In this document: positions 25,998-34,694 of the stretch, piece after piece
Position numbering within the stretch: the stretch's first letter is position 1
How the letters are laid out: each line of letters opens with the position of its first letter
NCBI RefSeq assembly: GCF_048537545.1
Contig: NZ_CP183218.1
Origin: Chania fonticola_B
GTDB taxonomy: Bacteria; Pseudomonadota; Gammaproteobacteria; Enterobacterales; Enterobacteriaceae
Reading direction: 5' to 3' (one strand)
Length of the DNA: 64,000 nt
Notes under the pieces: model-generated
What the model was told of the DNA's origin: nothing
What the model saw: the letters and a program-made list of their open reading frames with translations, nothing else
Database searches by the model: none
Position numbers and translations under genes: made by a program

Positions 25998-26327
25998 ATG
26001 TCTGCACAACCGGTAGATATTCAAATTTTTGGCCGCTCGTTAAGAGTCAATTGCCCGCCAGAACAACAAGATGCGTTGAACATGGCAGCAGAAGATCTTA
26101 ACCAACGGTTGCAAGATCTTAAAGTTCGCACTAGAGTCACAAATACAGAGCAACTCGTATTTATCGCGGCATTGAACGTCTGTCACGAACTTGCTCAAGA
26201 ACGCTTGAAAACGCGTGACTATGCGGCCAATATGGAACAACGAATTCGTATGCTGCAACAGACCATTGAACAAGCACTGCTTGAACAGGGTCGCATCTCT
26301 GAACGTCAGGATGCACAATTCGAATAA
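25998..26327 (+). CDS. zapA: Cell division protein ZapA
   Basis: ZapA bundles FtsZ protofilaments at the Z-ring. The start is ATG 25998 (MSAQPVDIQIFGRSLRVN), 109 residues, nearly identical to E. coli; in-frame sequence upstream is not conserved. The N-terminal FtsZ-binding beta region is followed by a long coiled coil (DYAANMEQRIRMLQQTIEQA). It sits upstream of 6S RNA and ygfA. Confidence 0.97.
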   Translation: MSAQPVDIQIFGRSLRVNCPPEQQDALNMAAEDLNQRLQDLKVRTRVTNTEQLVFIAALNVCHELAQERLKTRDYAANMEQRIRMLQQTIEQALLEQGRISERQDAQFE

Positions 26328-26368
26328 CTTAAGTTGCTGGAGTTGAAGGCTCCGGCAATGAGTGAAAA

Positions 26369-26552
26369 ATTTCTCTGAGATGTTTGCCAGCGGGCCAGTC
26401 CCCTGAGCCGATATTTAGTACCAACAGAATGTGATGATCCATGATCGGTGTGCATGCTCGGCCCGTCCGAGAAGCCTTAAGATTGTGACAGCACGTTCAC
26501 CTTGAACCATGGGTTCAAGGGTTACAGCCTGCGACGGCATCTCGGAGATCCC
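26369..26552 (+). ncRNA. ssrS: 6S RNA
   Basis: 6S RNA mimics an open promoter and sequesters sigma70 RNA polymerase. The 184-nt segment begins ATTTCTCTGAGATGTT and ends GGCATCTCGGAGATCCC; these ends pair to form the closing stem. Highly conserved internal blocks are GCGGGCCAGTCCCCTGAGCC, GCATGCTCGG..CCGTCCGAGAAGCC and CACCTTGAACC.GGGTTCAAGG. Gene order zapA-ssrS-ygfA matches E. coli, where 6S is processed from a transcript shared with ygfA. Confidence 0.97.
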
Positions 26553-26604
26553 TTCACCTGCGTTTTCAGTGTGTTAACTCACCACTTTTGGCGAATCTCA
26601 CACT

Positions 26605-27213
26605 ATGTCTTTGCAACCTCAGTTCGCTCAGCAACGCCAACTCATCCGTAACGAAATACGCCAACGACGTCGTGCCTTAACGCCCGCTCAGCAGCATGAT
26701 TTTGCCCAGCAAATGGCCTGCAATATTGCGCAACATCCCCGCATTCAGGCGGCCAGAAGCATTGCGGCGTTTCTCTCTTTTGATGGCGAACTAAATACAG
26801 GCCCGCTGATCGAGCGACTGTGGCAACTGGGTAAACAGGTGTATCTGCCGGTGTTACATCCGTTCAGCCCCGGTAACCTGTTATTCCTGCATTACACCGC
26901 GCAAACACCTCTGGTGAGTAACCGCTTCAAAATCCTCGAGCCAGCGCTCGATGTCCGCAACGTCTTGCCGGTGTCGCAATTGGATGTCGTATTGACGCCG
27001 CTGGTCGCCTTCGATTCGGCAGGGCAACGTCTGGGGATGGGCGGCGGGTTTTACGATCGCACCTTGCAGAACTGGCAACACATTGGCCCCTATCCGATGG
27101 GGATTGCGCACGATTGCCAACGGGTTAGCGCCTTGCCGGTGGAGCAATGGGATATCCCTCTGCCAGAAATTATTACCCCGTCACAAAGCTGGGCCTGGCC
27201 GCTCTCCACATAG
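26605..27213 (+). CDS. ygfA: 5-formyltetrahydrofolate cyclo-ligase
   Basis: It converts 5-formyl-THF to 5,10-methenyl-THF with ATP. The 202-residue protein has the ATP-binding N-terminal stretch RNEIRQRRRAL and the C-terminal signature VAFDSAGQRLGMGGGFYDR. Located 52 bases after 6S RNA, the conserved ssrS-ygfA (fau) unit; in E. coli linked to persister formation. Confidence 0.95.
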   Translation: MSLQPQFAQQRQLIRNEIRQRRRALTPAQQHDFAQQMACNIAQHPRIQAARSIAAFLSFDGELNTGPLIERLWQLGKQVYLPVLHPFSPGNLLFLHYTAQTPLVSNRFKILEPALDVRNVLPVSQLDVVLTPLVAFDSAGQRLGMGGGFYDRTLQNWQHIGPYPMGIAHDCQRVSALPVEQWDIPLPEIITPSQSWAWPLST

Positions 27214-27215
27214 CA

Positions 27216-27236
27216 AAAGGCCGGATTGCTCCGGCC
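27216..27236 (-). terminator. Terminator between ygfA and serA
   Basis: GGCCGGA and TCCGGCC pair around 4 bases. The minus strand continues TTTTGC, so it fits serA termination best, and may also serve the convergent ygfA. Confidence 0.7.
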
Positions 27237-27287
27237 TCAGATGGTTCGTCGTAGGGGCGCCGCATGCTGCGCCCGTTGTATGGCCAG

Positions 27288-28526
27288 TTAGAGCAACAGG
27301 CGGGCGCGGATAGTCCCTTCGATCGCTTTCATACGTTGCAACGCGGCATCCGCACGTTCGGTTTCCGCTTCGATATCGATAACCACGTAGCCGATTTCCG
27401 AGCTGGTCTGCAGATACTGGGCCGCGATGTTCACCCCTTCTTCGGCGAAGATCTGGTTAATCTGCGTCAGGATACCTGGGCGGTTTTCATGAATATGCAG
27501 CAAACGGCTGGCGTTCGGGCCATGAGCTGGCAGCGATACTTCTGGGAAGTTGACCGCAGACAGCGTTGAGCCGTTATCCGAATACTTCGCGAGCTTGCCA
27601 GCCACTTCATCACCGATGTTCTCCTGCGCTTCCTGGGTTGAACCGCCGATATGCGGCGTCAACAGCACGTTATCGAACTCGCACAGTGGAGAATTGAACG
27701 GATCGCTGTTGGTTGCCGGCTCTTCCGGGAACACGTCGATTGCCGCACCAGCCAGATGGTTGCTCGCCAAGGCGTTACACAGTGCCGGGATATCTACCAC
27801 GGTGCCACGTGAGGCGTTGATCAGGATCGCACCTGGCTTCATCAGCGCCAGCTCTTCGGTGCCGATCATGTTCTTGGTCGACAGCGTTTCCGGCACGTGC
27901 AGCGTAACCACGTCGCTCATATTGAGCAGGTCGGAAAGATGACGCACCTGTTGGGCATTACCCAACGGCAGCTTGTTCTCGATGTCGTAGAAGAACACCT
28001 TCATCCCCAGGCCTTCCGCCAGGATGCCAAGCTGAGTCCCGATGTGGCCGTAGCCGATGATCCCCAACTTTTTGCCCCGCGCTTCATACGAGCCCACGGC
28101 CAGTTTCTGCCACTGGCCACGGTGTGCCTTGGCGTTGGCCATTGGGATCCCGCGCAGCATCAACAGCAGCTCACCCAGCACCATTTCGGCCACGGATCGA
28201 GTATTGGAGAAAGGCGCGTTAAACACCGGAATGCCGCGTTTGGTCGCTGCTTTCAAATCAACCTGGTTGGTGCCGATACAGAAACAGCCCACCGCGACCA
28301 GCTTCTCTGCGGCCGCGAAAACTTCCTCGGACAGATGCGTACGCGATCGGATACCCACGAAGTGTGCATCACGGATCGATGCCTTCAGCGCTTCGGTGTC
28401 TAACGCACCTTTATGATATTCGATGTTGCTATATCCGGCAGCACGCAGGTTATCTACGGTGCTCTGATGAACCCCTTCTACCAACAGGAACTTAATCCTG
28501 TCTTTCTCCAATGATACTTTTGCCAT
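27288..28526 (-). CDS. serA: D-3-phosphoglycerate dehydrogenase
   Basis: SerA oxidises 3-phosphoglycerate in the first step of serine synthesis and is feedback-inhibited by serine. The 412-residue protein has the NAD motif GYGHIGTQLG (about residue 160), catalytic Arg in INASRGTVVD, Glu in EEP and His in LTPHIGGST, and a C-terminal ACT domain (residues 340-412) that binds serine. It lies upstream of the glycine and folate genes metabolically, but is transcribed alone. Confidence 0.96.
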   Translation of the reverse strand: MAKVSLEKDRIKFLLVEGVHQSTVDNLRAAGYSNIEYHKGALDTEALKASIRDAHFVGIRSRTHLSEEVFAAAEKLVAVGCFCIGTNQVDLKAATKRGIPVFNAPFSNTRSVAEMVLGELLLMLRGIPMANAKAHRGQWQKLAVGSYEARGKKLGIIGYGHIGTQLGILAEGLGMKVFFYDIENKLPLGNAQQVRHLSDLLNMSDVVTLHVPETLSTKNMIGTEELALMKPGAILINASRGTVVDIPALCNALASNHLAGAAIDVFPEEPATNSDPFNSPLCEFDNVLLTPHIGGSTQEAQENIGDEVAGKLAKYSDNGSTLSAVNFPEVSLPAHGPNASRLLHIHENRPGILTQINQIFAEEGVNIAAQYLQTSSEIGYVVIDIEAETERADAALQRMKAIEGTIRARLLL

Positions 28527-28572
28527 TTACCCGACCCTATAATCAGACTTCAGAAGCGGCTGTTTTCCCCTT

Positions 28573-28618
28573 TATACCCGTCATATTCCAAGCGACAGCT
28601 TGAAATCCAGAGGGTATA
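28573..28618. repeat. Interspersed palindrome bounded by TATACCC/GGGTATA
   Basis: The element has outer arms TATACCC and GGGTATA and inner arms CCAAGC/GCTTG. A degenerate relative is at 38,902-38,945. Such ATACCCGTCAT-type palindromes are scattered in Serratia and Yersinia intergenic regions. Confidence 0.65.
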
Positions 28619-28894
28619 GCTTTCACATTACCGCCAGACCGGCAGCAACCCAAAATCAACAGCACGTCCCTCCAACATAACAAAAATAACGCGCCCGGCA
28701 ATACAAACGATTGCCTGCCCGTTAGCACAAGGCTCAGCGATGTCGGTGCTTTCTGGTGGAAAATGCCATCGGGAAAGATTTAGGCAGAAGCTTAACGGAG
28801 GTTATTCACGGAATGTGACATATGTCACCAAATTCGTCGATTTTGAGAAAAGATATTTTAAGACAAGAATTATGCGTGGCGGGCCGTTAGCCCG

Positions 28895-28944
28895 TAAAAA
28901 GCGGCGAACCGGCTGAGGCTATGTCAGCAGGCTCGCCGCTTTCA
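28895..28944 (-). terminator. Terminator after rpiA
   Basis: AAAGCGGCGA(G)CC pairs with GG(T)TCGCCGCTTT across an unpaired middle and runs into TTTT on the minus strand, 10 bases after the rpiA stop. Confidence 0.8.
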
Positions 28945-28952
28945 TGGCCAGA

Positions 28953-29612
28953 TTATCTGACCACTTTTTTTACGCCATCCGGCGTGCCGACCAGTGCAAC
29001 GTCCGCGCCACGGTTGGCAAACAGACCCACGGTAACCACACCGGCGATGCTGTTGATCTTATTTTCCAGCGCGATAGCGTCAAGGATTTCCAGGTTGTGC
29101 ACGTCCAGGATCACGTTGCCGTTATCGGTTAACACGTTCTGGCGATATTCCGGCAGGCCGCCCAGCTTGACCAACTCACGCGCTACGTAGGAACGGGCCA
29201 TCGGGATCACTTCTACCGGCAGCGGGAATTTACCCAGCACATCAACCTGCTTGGTGGAGTCGACAATGCAGATAAACTGACGAGCAATGGCAGCAATGAT
29301 CTTCTCACGGGTCAGAGCCGCGCCACCGCCTTTAATCATCTGCATGTGGCCGTTGATTTCATCGGCACCGTCCACGTAGATATCCAACGAATCCACTTCA
29401 TTGCTATCGAAAACGTGGATCCCCAGGCTTTTCAGCTTGGCGGTCGACGCGTCTGAGCTGGATACCGCGCCTTCGATCTGGTGTTTGATCGAACCCAACG
29501 CATCAATAAAGTGAGCCGCGGTAGAGCCGGTGCCCACGCCCACGATAGTGCCAGGCTTCACGTATTCCAATGCTGCCCAACCTACCGCTTTTTTCAGTTC
29601 ATCCTGAGTCAT
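28953..29612 (-). CDS. rpiA: Ribose-5-phosphate isomerase A
   Basis: RpiA interconverts ribose-5-phosphate and ribulose-5-phosphate in the pentose phosphate pathway. The 219-residue protein has GVGTGSTAAHFIDAL, YVDGADE with catalytic Asp/Glu, and IKGGGAALTREK with catalytic Lys/Glu. It is divergent from argP, as in E. coli. Confidence 0.97.
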   Translation of the reverse strand: MTQDELKKAVGWAALEYVKPGTIVGVGTGSTAAHFIDALGSIKHQIEGAVSSSDASTAKLKSLGIHVFDSNEVDSLDIYVDGADEINGHMQMIKGGGAALTREKIIAAIARQFICIVDSTKQVDVLGKFPLPVEVIPMARSYVARELVKLGGLPEYRQNVLTDNGNVILDVHNLEILDAIALENKINSIAGVVTVGLFANRGADVALVGTPDGVKKVVR

Positions 29613-29828
29613 GATGTGCTCATTGCCTATGTACGAAAACGTGTGCGTATTATAGGGTAAATCACTGACGGCAACTTAGGCTAAAACACACTTATTTAAC
29701 CTGACGCACATTTCTGCCCCTCCCTAAGACGCCCGCGCTGAAAAGAGCGGCGGGATTTTTTCACCTGAGAAAGTGCAAAAATGTGGCATAGTGCCTGAAT
29801 CAATTTACTAAAAGGGATCTTCTCTCCG

Positions 29829-30722
29829 ATGAAACGCCCAGACTATAGAACGCTGCAAGCGCTGGACGCGGTGATCCGTGAGCGTGGCTTTGAGCGCGCG
29901 GCACAAAAACTTTGTATCACCCAATCGGCGGTATCCCAGCGCATCAAACAGTTGGAAAACCTGTTCGGCCAACCGCTACTGGTACGCACCGTGCCACCGC
30001 GCCCAACCGAGCAGGGTCAAAAACTGCTGGCCTTGCTGCATCAGGTCGAGCTGCTGGAAGAGGAGTGGTTAGGGAATGACAATGGGGTCGATACGCCGCT
30101 GTTGCTGTCACTGGCGGTCAACGCCGACAGCCTGGCAACGTGGCTGTTACCGGCACTAAAACCGGTACTGGCCGATTCCCCGGTGCGCCTGAATTTGCAG
30201 GTGGAAGACGAAACCCGCACGCAGGAACGTCTGCGCCGGGGGGAAGTGGTGGGCGCGGTGAGTATCCAGCCGCAGCCGCTGCCGAGCTGCCTGGTCGATC
30301 GGTTGGGCGCGTTGGACTATCTGTTCGTCGCCTCAAAAGCCTTTGCCGATCGCTATTTCCCCAACGGCGTGACCCGCTCCGCCCTGCTGAAGGCACCGGC
30401 GGTGGCATTCGATCATCTCGATGATATGCATCAGGCGTTTTTACAGCAGAACTTCGATCTCTCGCCGGGCAGCGTTCCCTGCCATATCGTTAACTCGTCA
30501 GAGGCGTTTGTTCAGTTGGCACGGCAAGGCACCACCTGCTGTATGATCCCGCATCTGCAGATTGAGAGAGAGCTGGCTAGCGGAGAACTGATCGACCTGA
30601 CACCGGGCCTGTTCCAGCGCCGTATGCTGTTCTGGCACCGCTTTGCACCGGAGAGCCGCATGATGCGTAAGGTCACCGATGCGCTGCTGTCTCACGGGCA
30701 TCAGGTATTAAGGCAGGATTAA
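29829..30722 (+). CDS. argP: LysR-type regulator ArgP
   Basis: ArgP activates argO (arginine/lysine export) and other lysine-linked genes in an amino-acid-dependent way. The 297-residue protein has an N-terminal winged HTH (CITQSAVSQRIKQLE) and a periplasmic-binding-like effector domain. It is one of the few LysR genes conserved next to rpiA. Its target argO lies about 2.5 kb away in the window. Confidence 0.95.
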   Translation: MKRPDYRTLQALDAVIRERGFERAAQKLCITQSAVSQRIKQLENLFGQPLLVRTVPPRPTEQGQKLLALLHQVELLEEEWLGNDNGVDTPLLLSLAVNADSLATWLLPALKPVLADSPVRLNLQVEDETRTQERLRRGEVVGAVSIQPQPLPSCLVDRLGALDYLFVASKAFADRYFPNGVTRSALLKAPAVAFDHLDDMHQAFLQQNFDLSPGSVPCHIVNSSEAFVQLARQGTTCCMIPHLQIERELASGELIDLTPGLFQRRMLFWHRFAPESRMMRKVTDALLSHGHQVLRQD

Positions 30723-30723
30723 A

Positions 30724-30744
30724 GGCGCGGCATAACACCGCGCC
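30724..30744. terminator. Hairpin between convergent argP and yggE
   Basis: GGCGCGG-N7-CCGCGCC begins one base past the argP stop. The minus strand then reads TTTAA, a modest terminator for yggE. Confidence 0.55.
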
Positions 30745-30759
30745 CCGGCAAGAGATTGC

Positions 30760-31491
30760 TTACTGTGCGGCGTTGGTTTTCAGCTCGAATACCACGTCCA
30801 CCTGATCGTCAAAGTGAATACTTTGCTGTTCGTAAGTCTGAGCAGCATCGCTTTCCGGTGCCGCAGCAGCGGCCTTAAACATGCGCGCGACCGGCATCGG
30901 CTGGTAGTTGGCAACGTGATAGCGAATGCTGTACACCGGCCCCAGCTTGGCCTTAAAGCCCTGCGCTAACGAGGCAGCTTGCTGAGTGGCGTTTTCAATC
31001 GCTTTCTGACGTGCCTGCTCGCGATAAACCTCTGGCTTGGCCACCCCAAGCTCAACCGCACGAATTTCGTTCAAACCCGATTTCAGCGCACCGTCCAACA
31101 GCTCGTTGAGTTTATCCAACTGGCGCAAGGTTACCTGCACCTGGCGCACAGCCTGGTAGCCCTTCAGCTGCGATTCACCGGTTTTCAGATAGTCATATTC
31201 TGGCTGGGTCCGCAGGTTGGCCGCATTGATATCTTTCTTTTCAATGCCGTTTTTTTGCAGGAAGTCAAAATACTGCGCTACGCGCTCATCAACCTGTTTT
31301 TTCGCCTGGGCAGCATCTTTGGCAGAGACGCTGACTTCGATCGCCAGTGTGGCAATATCCGGGGTGGCGTCAACGCTGGCCGTACCGGAAGTGACCACAT
31401 GCGGCCCTTCAGGTACTTCTGCTGCCTGCAGCGCCAGAGGTAACGTGCCTAATCCAATCATTGCGGCCATGGCCAATGCTTTAAGCTTCAC
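30760..31491 (-). CDS. yggE: SIMPL-domain periplasmic protein YggE
   Basis: This oxidative-stress-associated periplasmic protein has 243 residues. The start is GTG 31491 with AGGAG 5 bases upstream; the ATG-initiated longer readings have no signal peptide. From GTG the protein begins KLKALAMAAMIGLG, a signal peptide cleaved near LQAAE. The SIMPL/DUF541 domain covers the rest (VTSGTASVDATPDIATLAIEV to the C-terminus). The position after argP is as in E. coli. Confidence 0.93.
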   Translation of the reverse strand: MKLKALAMAAMIGLGTLPLALQAAEVPEGPHVVTSGTASVDATPDIATLAIEVSVSAKDAAQAKKQVDERVAQYFDFLQKNGIEKKDINAANLRTQPEYDYLKTGESQLKGYQAVRQVQVTLRQLDKLNELLDGALKSGLNEIRAVELGVAKPEVYREQARQKAIENATQQAASLAQGFKAKLGPVYSIRYHVANYQPMPVARMFKAAAAAPESDAAQTYEQQSIHFDDQVDVVFELKTNAAQ

Positions 31492-32836
31492 AGTGTCTCC
31501 TTGAATGACTAAATGCTTACCTTCAAAGCTAACACATCCTGCCGCCCTTGGAATTCGGATTAGTGACAAAGGGTAGCGTTGTCCTGCAAAAAATTGAAAA
31601 ATCGTATCCTGGAAATTGCGTTTTCTGGTAGGAAAGGTACGTACGATCTGCGACAGACGAAGCAACGCCCCCATCCACCGATTACGCAACTCACTTAAAT
31701 TGCATAAATAACCCCCATCGAAAGCTAAAACGTCATTGGCATGATGAGAAAGTATTACGGAGTTCAGCCAAAAAAGGTGGGAGCGGAATTCTTGAGGTTT
31801 TCATTGTGAGAGAACCGATCAGGAAATCAGGCGAGAAACACACCTTTTAACCCGGTATTAACAGCATCAGAGTTTGTCACACCTTCATACTGAGCCTGTT
31901 TTAACTTGGATTTACTGATAATAAAAACATGTTGTTAAAAACAGTATTGACACAGTATCTAAAACCCGTAAATTAGGCATCAACAGCGGCACATAAAACA
32001 GCTCGCTGTTAATATAGAGAGCAAGCAGTATGTATTTTTAATAGGGTTTTAGTTTTTTTGCGATAAAGGCCACGAAATATTTTTATATGGGATAATCGCA
32101 GTTGGGTAGAGTAGCAGGCTCACGCGATAACGTTTTAAGGCCATGTAGTCAGTCTCTATAATCGCAAAGTATGTATGTTAACGCGATGGTGTAAGGCTCT
32201 GATTTATAGTTTTTTGATGTTGCGTGTTGTTGAAAGAATGTTATCGCAACGAAAGTAAGGCCACGCATCAAGTACTTTATATCGCGAGGGGAGATGTACT
32301 GGTTTAACCTACTCAATCTTTGATATTTCTTCGGATTAGTAGGCGTTATAAACATCAGTCAGTATAGGGAGGATGATATAGCTATCTTTTATCACCCAAT
32401 ATTATCTGTGATAAACAAGTGCATTTAGAGTAGTACCAAAATCAGTAGTATCAAGTTATGTAAGTTGATTCATGTTAAATCTTAAGTTTGTAGTACCCTA
32501 AAAGCCCTGACTGCAACGGTCGGGGCTTTTAGCTTTCATGGTTCAGCCAAGCTTCGTGTTCCGTACATACAGCCATCGAAAAGATAAGGCGCGGTACACG
32601 TGTGAAAAAAGTTAGTGAAGTTAATGCTTGCAAAATTAATCAGCACGTGACTATTATGGCTCATCGGTTTGGAACACAGACCTTATGAAAGCAGTTTTAG
32701 TAAAGCAGTCCTCAGTCCAAGTGCTATCCATAGATATCCTTCTTCATGAGCCTCCTCCTAAGTGCCCAATAAGTAAATCTCTGCAAAACAGGCCATGTTC
32801 GCCACATTGAGTGGCTCAAAATTAAAGGAAGTATCT
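31492..32836. other. 1.3-kb AT-rich gap with no supported protein gene
   Basis: The region holds the yggE promoter, then about 1 kb of AT-rich DNA without a convincing ORF. A cluster of GCGATAA/TTATCGC motifs occurs at 32,060, 32,124 and 32,241, with further TCGC/GCGA variants and three AAGGCCA(C/T) words. A strong hairpin terminator stands at 32,498-32,531. The last 300 bases should include the long 5' leader of the cold-shock gene. Confidence 0.5.
32498..32531 (+). terminator. Orphan hairpin terminator
   Basis: AAAAGCCCTGAC pairs with GGTCGGGGCTTTT around 6 bases, ending in TTTT on the plus strand and TTTT on the minus. No annotated gene ends here, so it marks the end of an unannotated transcript, or the stop of a lost gene. 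Confidence 0.65.
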
Positions 32837-33049
32837 ATGTCTGATAAAATGACTGGTTTAGTAAAATGGTTTGATGCAGGTAAAGGTTTTGGTTTTATTA
32901 CTCCTGCTGATGGCAGCAAAGATGTCTTCGTGCATTTTTCTGCGATCCAAAGTAACGATTTTAAAACGTTAGATGAAGGGCAAAAAGTAGAATTCTCTAT
33001 TGAGAATGGTGCTAAAGGCCCTTCAGCTGGTAACGTTTTTGCGCTTTAA
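32837..33049 (+). CDS. CspA-family cold-shock protein
   Basis: This is a 70-residue OB-fold RNA chaperone. The start is ATG 32837 (MSDKMTGLVKWFDAGKGFGF) with AAAGGAAG upstream. The RNA-binding motifs RNP1 (KGFGFI) and RNP2 (VFVHF) are intact. It resembles the CspA/B/G/I group, but which paralogue is unclear. Preceded by AT-rich DNA consistent with a regulatory 5' leader, although no exact cold box was recognised. Followed by a strong terminator. Confidence 0.95.
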   Translation: MSDKMTGLVKWFDAGKGFGFITPADGSKDVFVHFSAIQSNDFKTLDEGQKVEFSIENGAKGPSAGNVFAL

Positions 33050-33121
33050 AGACCGATTCAGTTTGCTAGAGCTTGCAATAGCGATGAGGGCAAATAGCCT
33101 GAGCAGTTAAGCCATAGCGAT

Positions 33122-33152
33122 AAAAAGCCCGCTCTCGTAAAGCGGGCTTTTT
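33122..33152 (+). terminator. Terminator of the cold-shock gene
   Basis: AAAAGCCCGCT pairs with AGCGGGCTTTT around CTCGTAA and ends in T5; 72 bases after the stop codon. Confidence 0.9.
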
Positions 33153-33209
33153 CGTATAGAAAAATCAAGAATATGACTCAAATACTACTAGGGTTGGTAT
33201 GGTCGATTC

Positions 33210-33833
33210 CTACCAATTAGAGGTTAGCCCATGCCAGGCTAATTGTAGCGCAATGACCCACATCACCAGCCCGACCAGAACGTTGATAATCCGTTGTGCC
33301 GTCAGGGTTTTCAGCCACGGCGCCAGCCATGAGGCCAGCAATGCCAAGGCAAAGAACCAGACGATCGAAGCGCTGACCGCGCCAAGGGCAAACCAGGAAC
33401 GAATATCTGGCGTCAGTTGCCCTCCCAGGCTGCCGAGCACCACAAAGGTATCGAGGTACACATGTGGGTTCAGCCAGGTGACAGCCAACATGGTTACCAC
33501 AATGCGCCAGCGGTTTTGCTTCATCTCTTGCGCCGCTGCCAGCTCCATATGTTGGCTAAACGCGGTGCGGAAAGCCCCCCAGCCGTACCACAGCAGGAAA
33601 GCAACGCCGCCCCAGGTCACCAGCGCCAATAGCATAGGTGAACTACTGAGCAAGGCGCTACCGCCAAAAATACCGGCGCAAATCAGAATGATATCGCTCA
33701 ACGCGCACAGCGAGGCGGTCATCAGATGATAATGGCGACGGATCCCCTGATTCATCACAAACACATTTTGTGGGCCAAGCGGCAGGATCATCGCGGCGCT
33801 CAAGGCAAAGCCTTGCAGATAGATGGCTAACAT
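33210..33833 (-). CDS. argO: Arginine exporter ArgO (LysE family)
   Basis: ArgO exports arginine and the toxic analogue canavanine. The start is ATG 33833 (MLAIYLQGFALSAAMILPLG), giving 207 residues and six TM segments; longer readings add non-conserved codons. The LysE motif LPLGPQNVFVMNQGIRR is intact. It is activated by ArgP, encoded upstream. Unlike E. coli, yggE-argO is split by the AT-rich gap and a csp gene. Confidence 0.95.
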   Translation of the reverse strand: MLAIYLQGFALSAAMILPLGPQNVFVMNQGIRRHYHLMTASLCALSDIILICAGIFGGSALLSSSPMLLALVTWGGVAFLLWYGWGAFRTAFSQHMELAAAQEMKQNRWRIVVTMLAVTWLNPHVYLDTFVVLGSLGGQLTPDIRSWFALGAVSASIVWFFALALLASWLAPWLKTLTAQRIINVLVGLVMWVIALQLAWHGLTSNW

Positions 33834-33957
33834 GGTGTTCCTTCTGGAAATATCAGCGCCGGGAAAGCGGCGTGTGCTGTTCAACACGCGCATCATACGA
33901 AGAGAAAATTATTAGGGGAAATGGATATTTCTAATCAGGCATCAGTAATACTAATGC

Positions 33958-34464
33958 TCAATCGTTACGGCGATGATCTATCCACTCTTCAATCTGGATC
34001 GGGAAGACATCCGGTGCCTTTCTCAGCATCCGCCGCACCAGATCCAGCACGGTATGTTGCGATAGCGCCTCTTCCATACGTTGCTGGGCAATATTCATCA
34101 CCTGGCGCACGCCGCAGATGCCTTCACAGGCCCAGTCGGGCGCAGGTTCATCAAAGACGGCCAAGCGTTGGCGGATTTCTTTGCAGTCGAAGATGGCCTT
34201 TTCACCGTCGATAGCCGCCACGATATCCAGCACGGTGATCTGATCGGCCGGTTTGGCCAGCCGAAAGCCGCCGCCCTTCCCCTCGCTGCTTTCAACCAAC
34301 TTAGCCTTGGAAAACTTGGTGAATATCTTGGCCAGGTAATCATAAGGCACGCCCTGCAATTCGGCGATTTCGCGCACGCTCATCTCACGCCCTTCGCCTT
34401 TGCTATCGACCATACACATCAGGCTATGGATGCCATACTCCACCCCGGAACTGTAGAACGCCAT
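33958..34464 (-). CDS. Rrf2-family transcriptional regulator with three cysteines
   Basis: The 168-residue protein has an N-terminal winged HTH (MSVREIAELQGVPYDYLAKIFTK split over residues 28-50, wing GGGFRLAKPA) typical of Rrf2. Cys94, Cys113 and Cys117 (WACEGICGV) fit Fe-S ligation as in NsrR, IscR or RsrR, so redox or NO sensing is plausible. It is divergent from an NDH-2-like flavoprotein gene, with a near-perfect palindrome between them. It is neither iscR nor nsrR by context. Confidence 0.88.
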   Translation of the reverse strand: MAFYSSGVEYGIHSLMCMVDSKGEGREMSVREIAELQGVPYDYLAKIFTKFSKAKLVESSEGKGGGFRLAKPADQITVLDIVAAIDGEKAIFDCKEIRQRLAVFDEPAPDWACEGICGVRQVMNIAQQRMEEALSQHTVLDLVRRMLRKAPDVFPIQIEEWIDHRRND

Positions 34465-34624
34465 GTTTTCTCCGCACGATTAATTCTGAGTTAAATAGTA
34501 ATTTCTTCTCCTCAATGATGCAACGCCAGCATCCCGCCCACACCGGAAAAAATTAAAAAACAATAAAATTCATATAATTAAATAAAATCCGCTAACGATT
34601 GAGTGTAAAAGGCTTGATGACACA

Positions 34625-34649
34625 AACTACGATCAATATGGTCGTAGTT
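34625..34649. promoter_or_regulatory. Palindromic candidate operator between Rrf2 gene and flavoprotein gene
   Basis: AACTACGA and TCGTAGTT form a perfect 8-bp inverted repeat 9 bases apart, extendable inward by a wobble and a C-G pair. It is 46-70 bases before the flavoprotein ATG. Rrf2 proteins bind such dyads, making it the leading candidate site. Confidence 0.6.
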
Positions 34650-34694
34650 AAAGATTGAGCCAATTTACAGATGAAACAACAGCGGAGTGACTGC

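Larger units (their letters stand above)
28527..28952. other. serA-rpiA intergenic region
   Basis: It holds an interspersed palindrome (28,573-28,618), the AT-rich serA promoter region and the rpiA terminator (28,895-28,944). No ORF here looks coding. Confidence 0.6.

Noticed and set aside
32149..32355. 68-residue minus-strand ORF in the AT-rich gap
   Set aside because: No RBS, no recognisable motif, and average for random AT-rich DNA.
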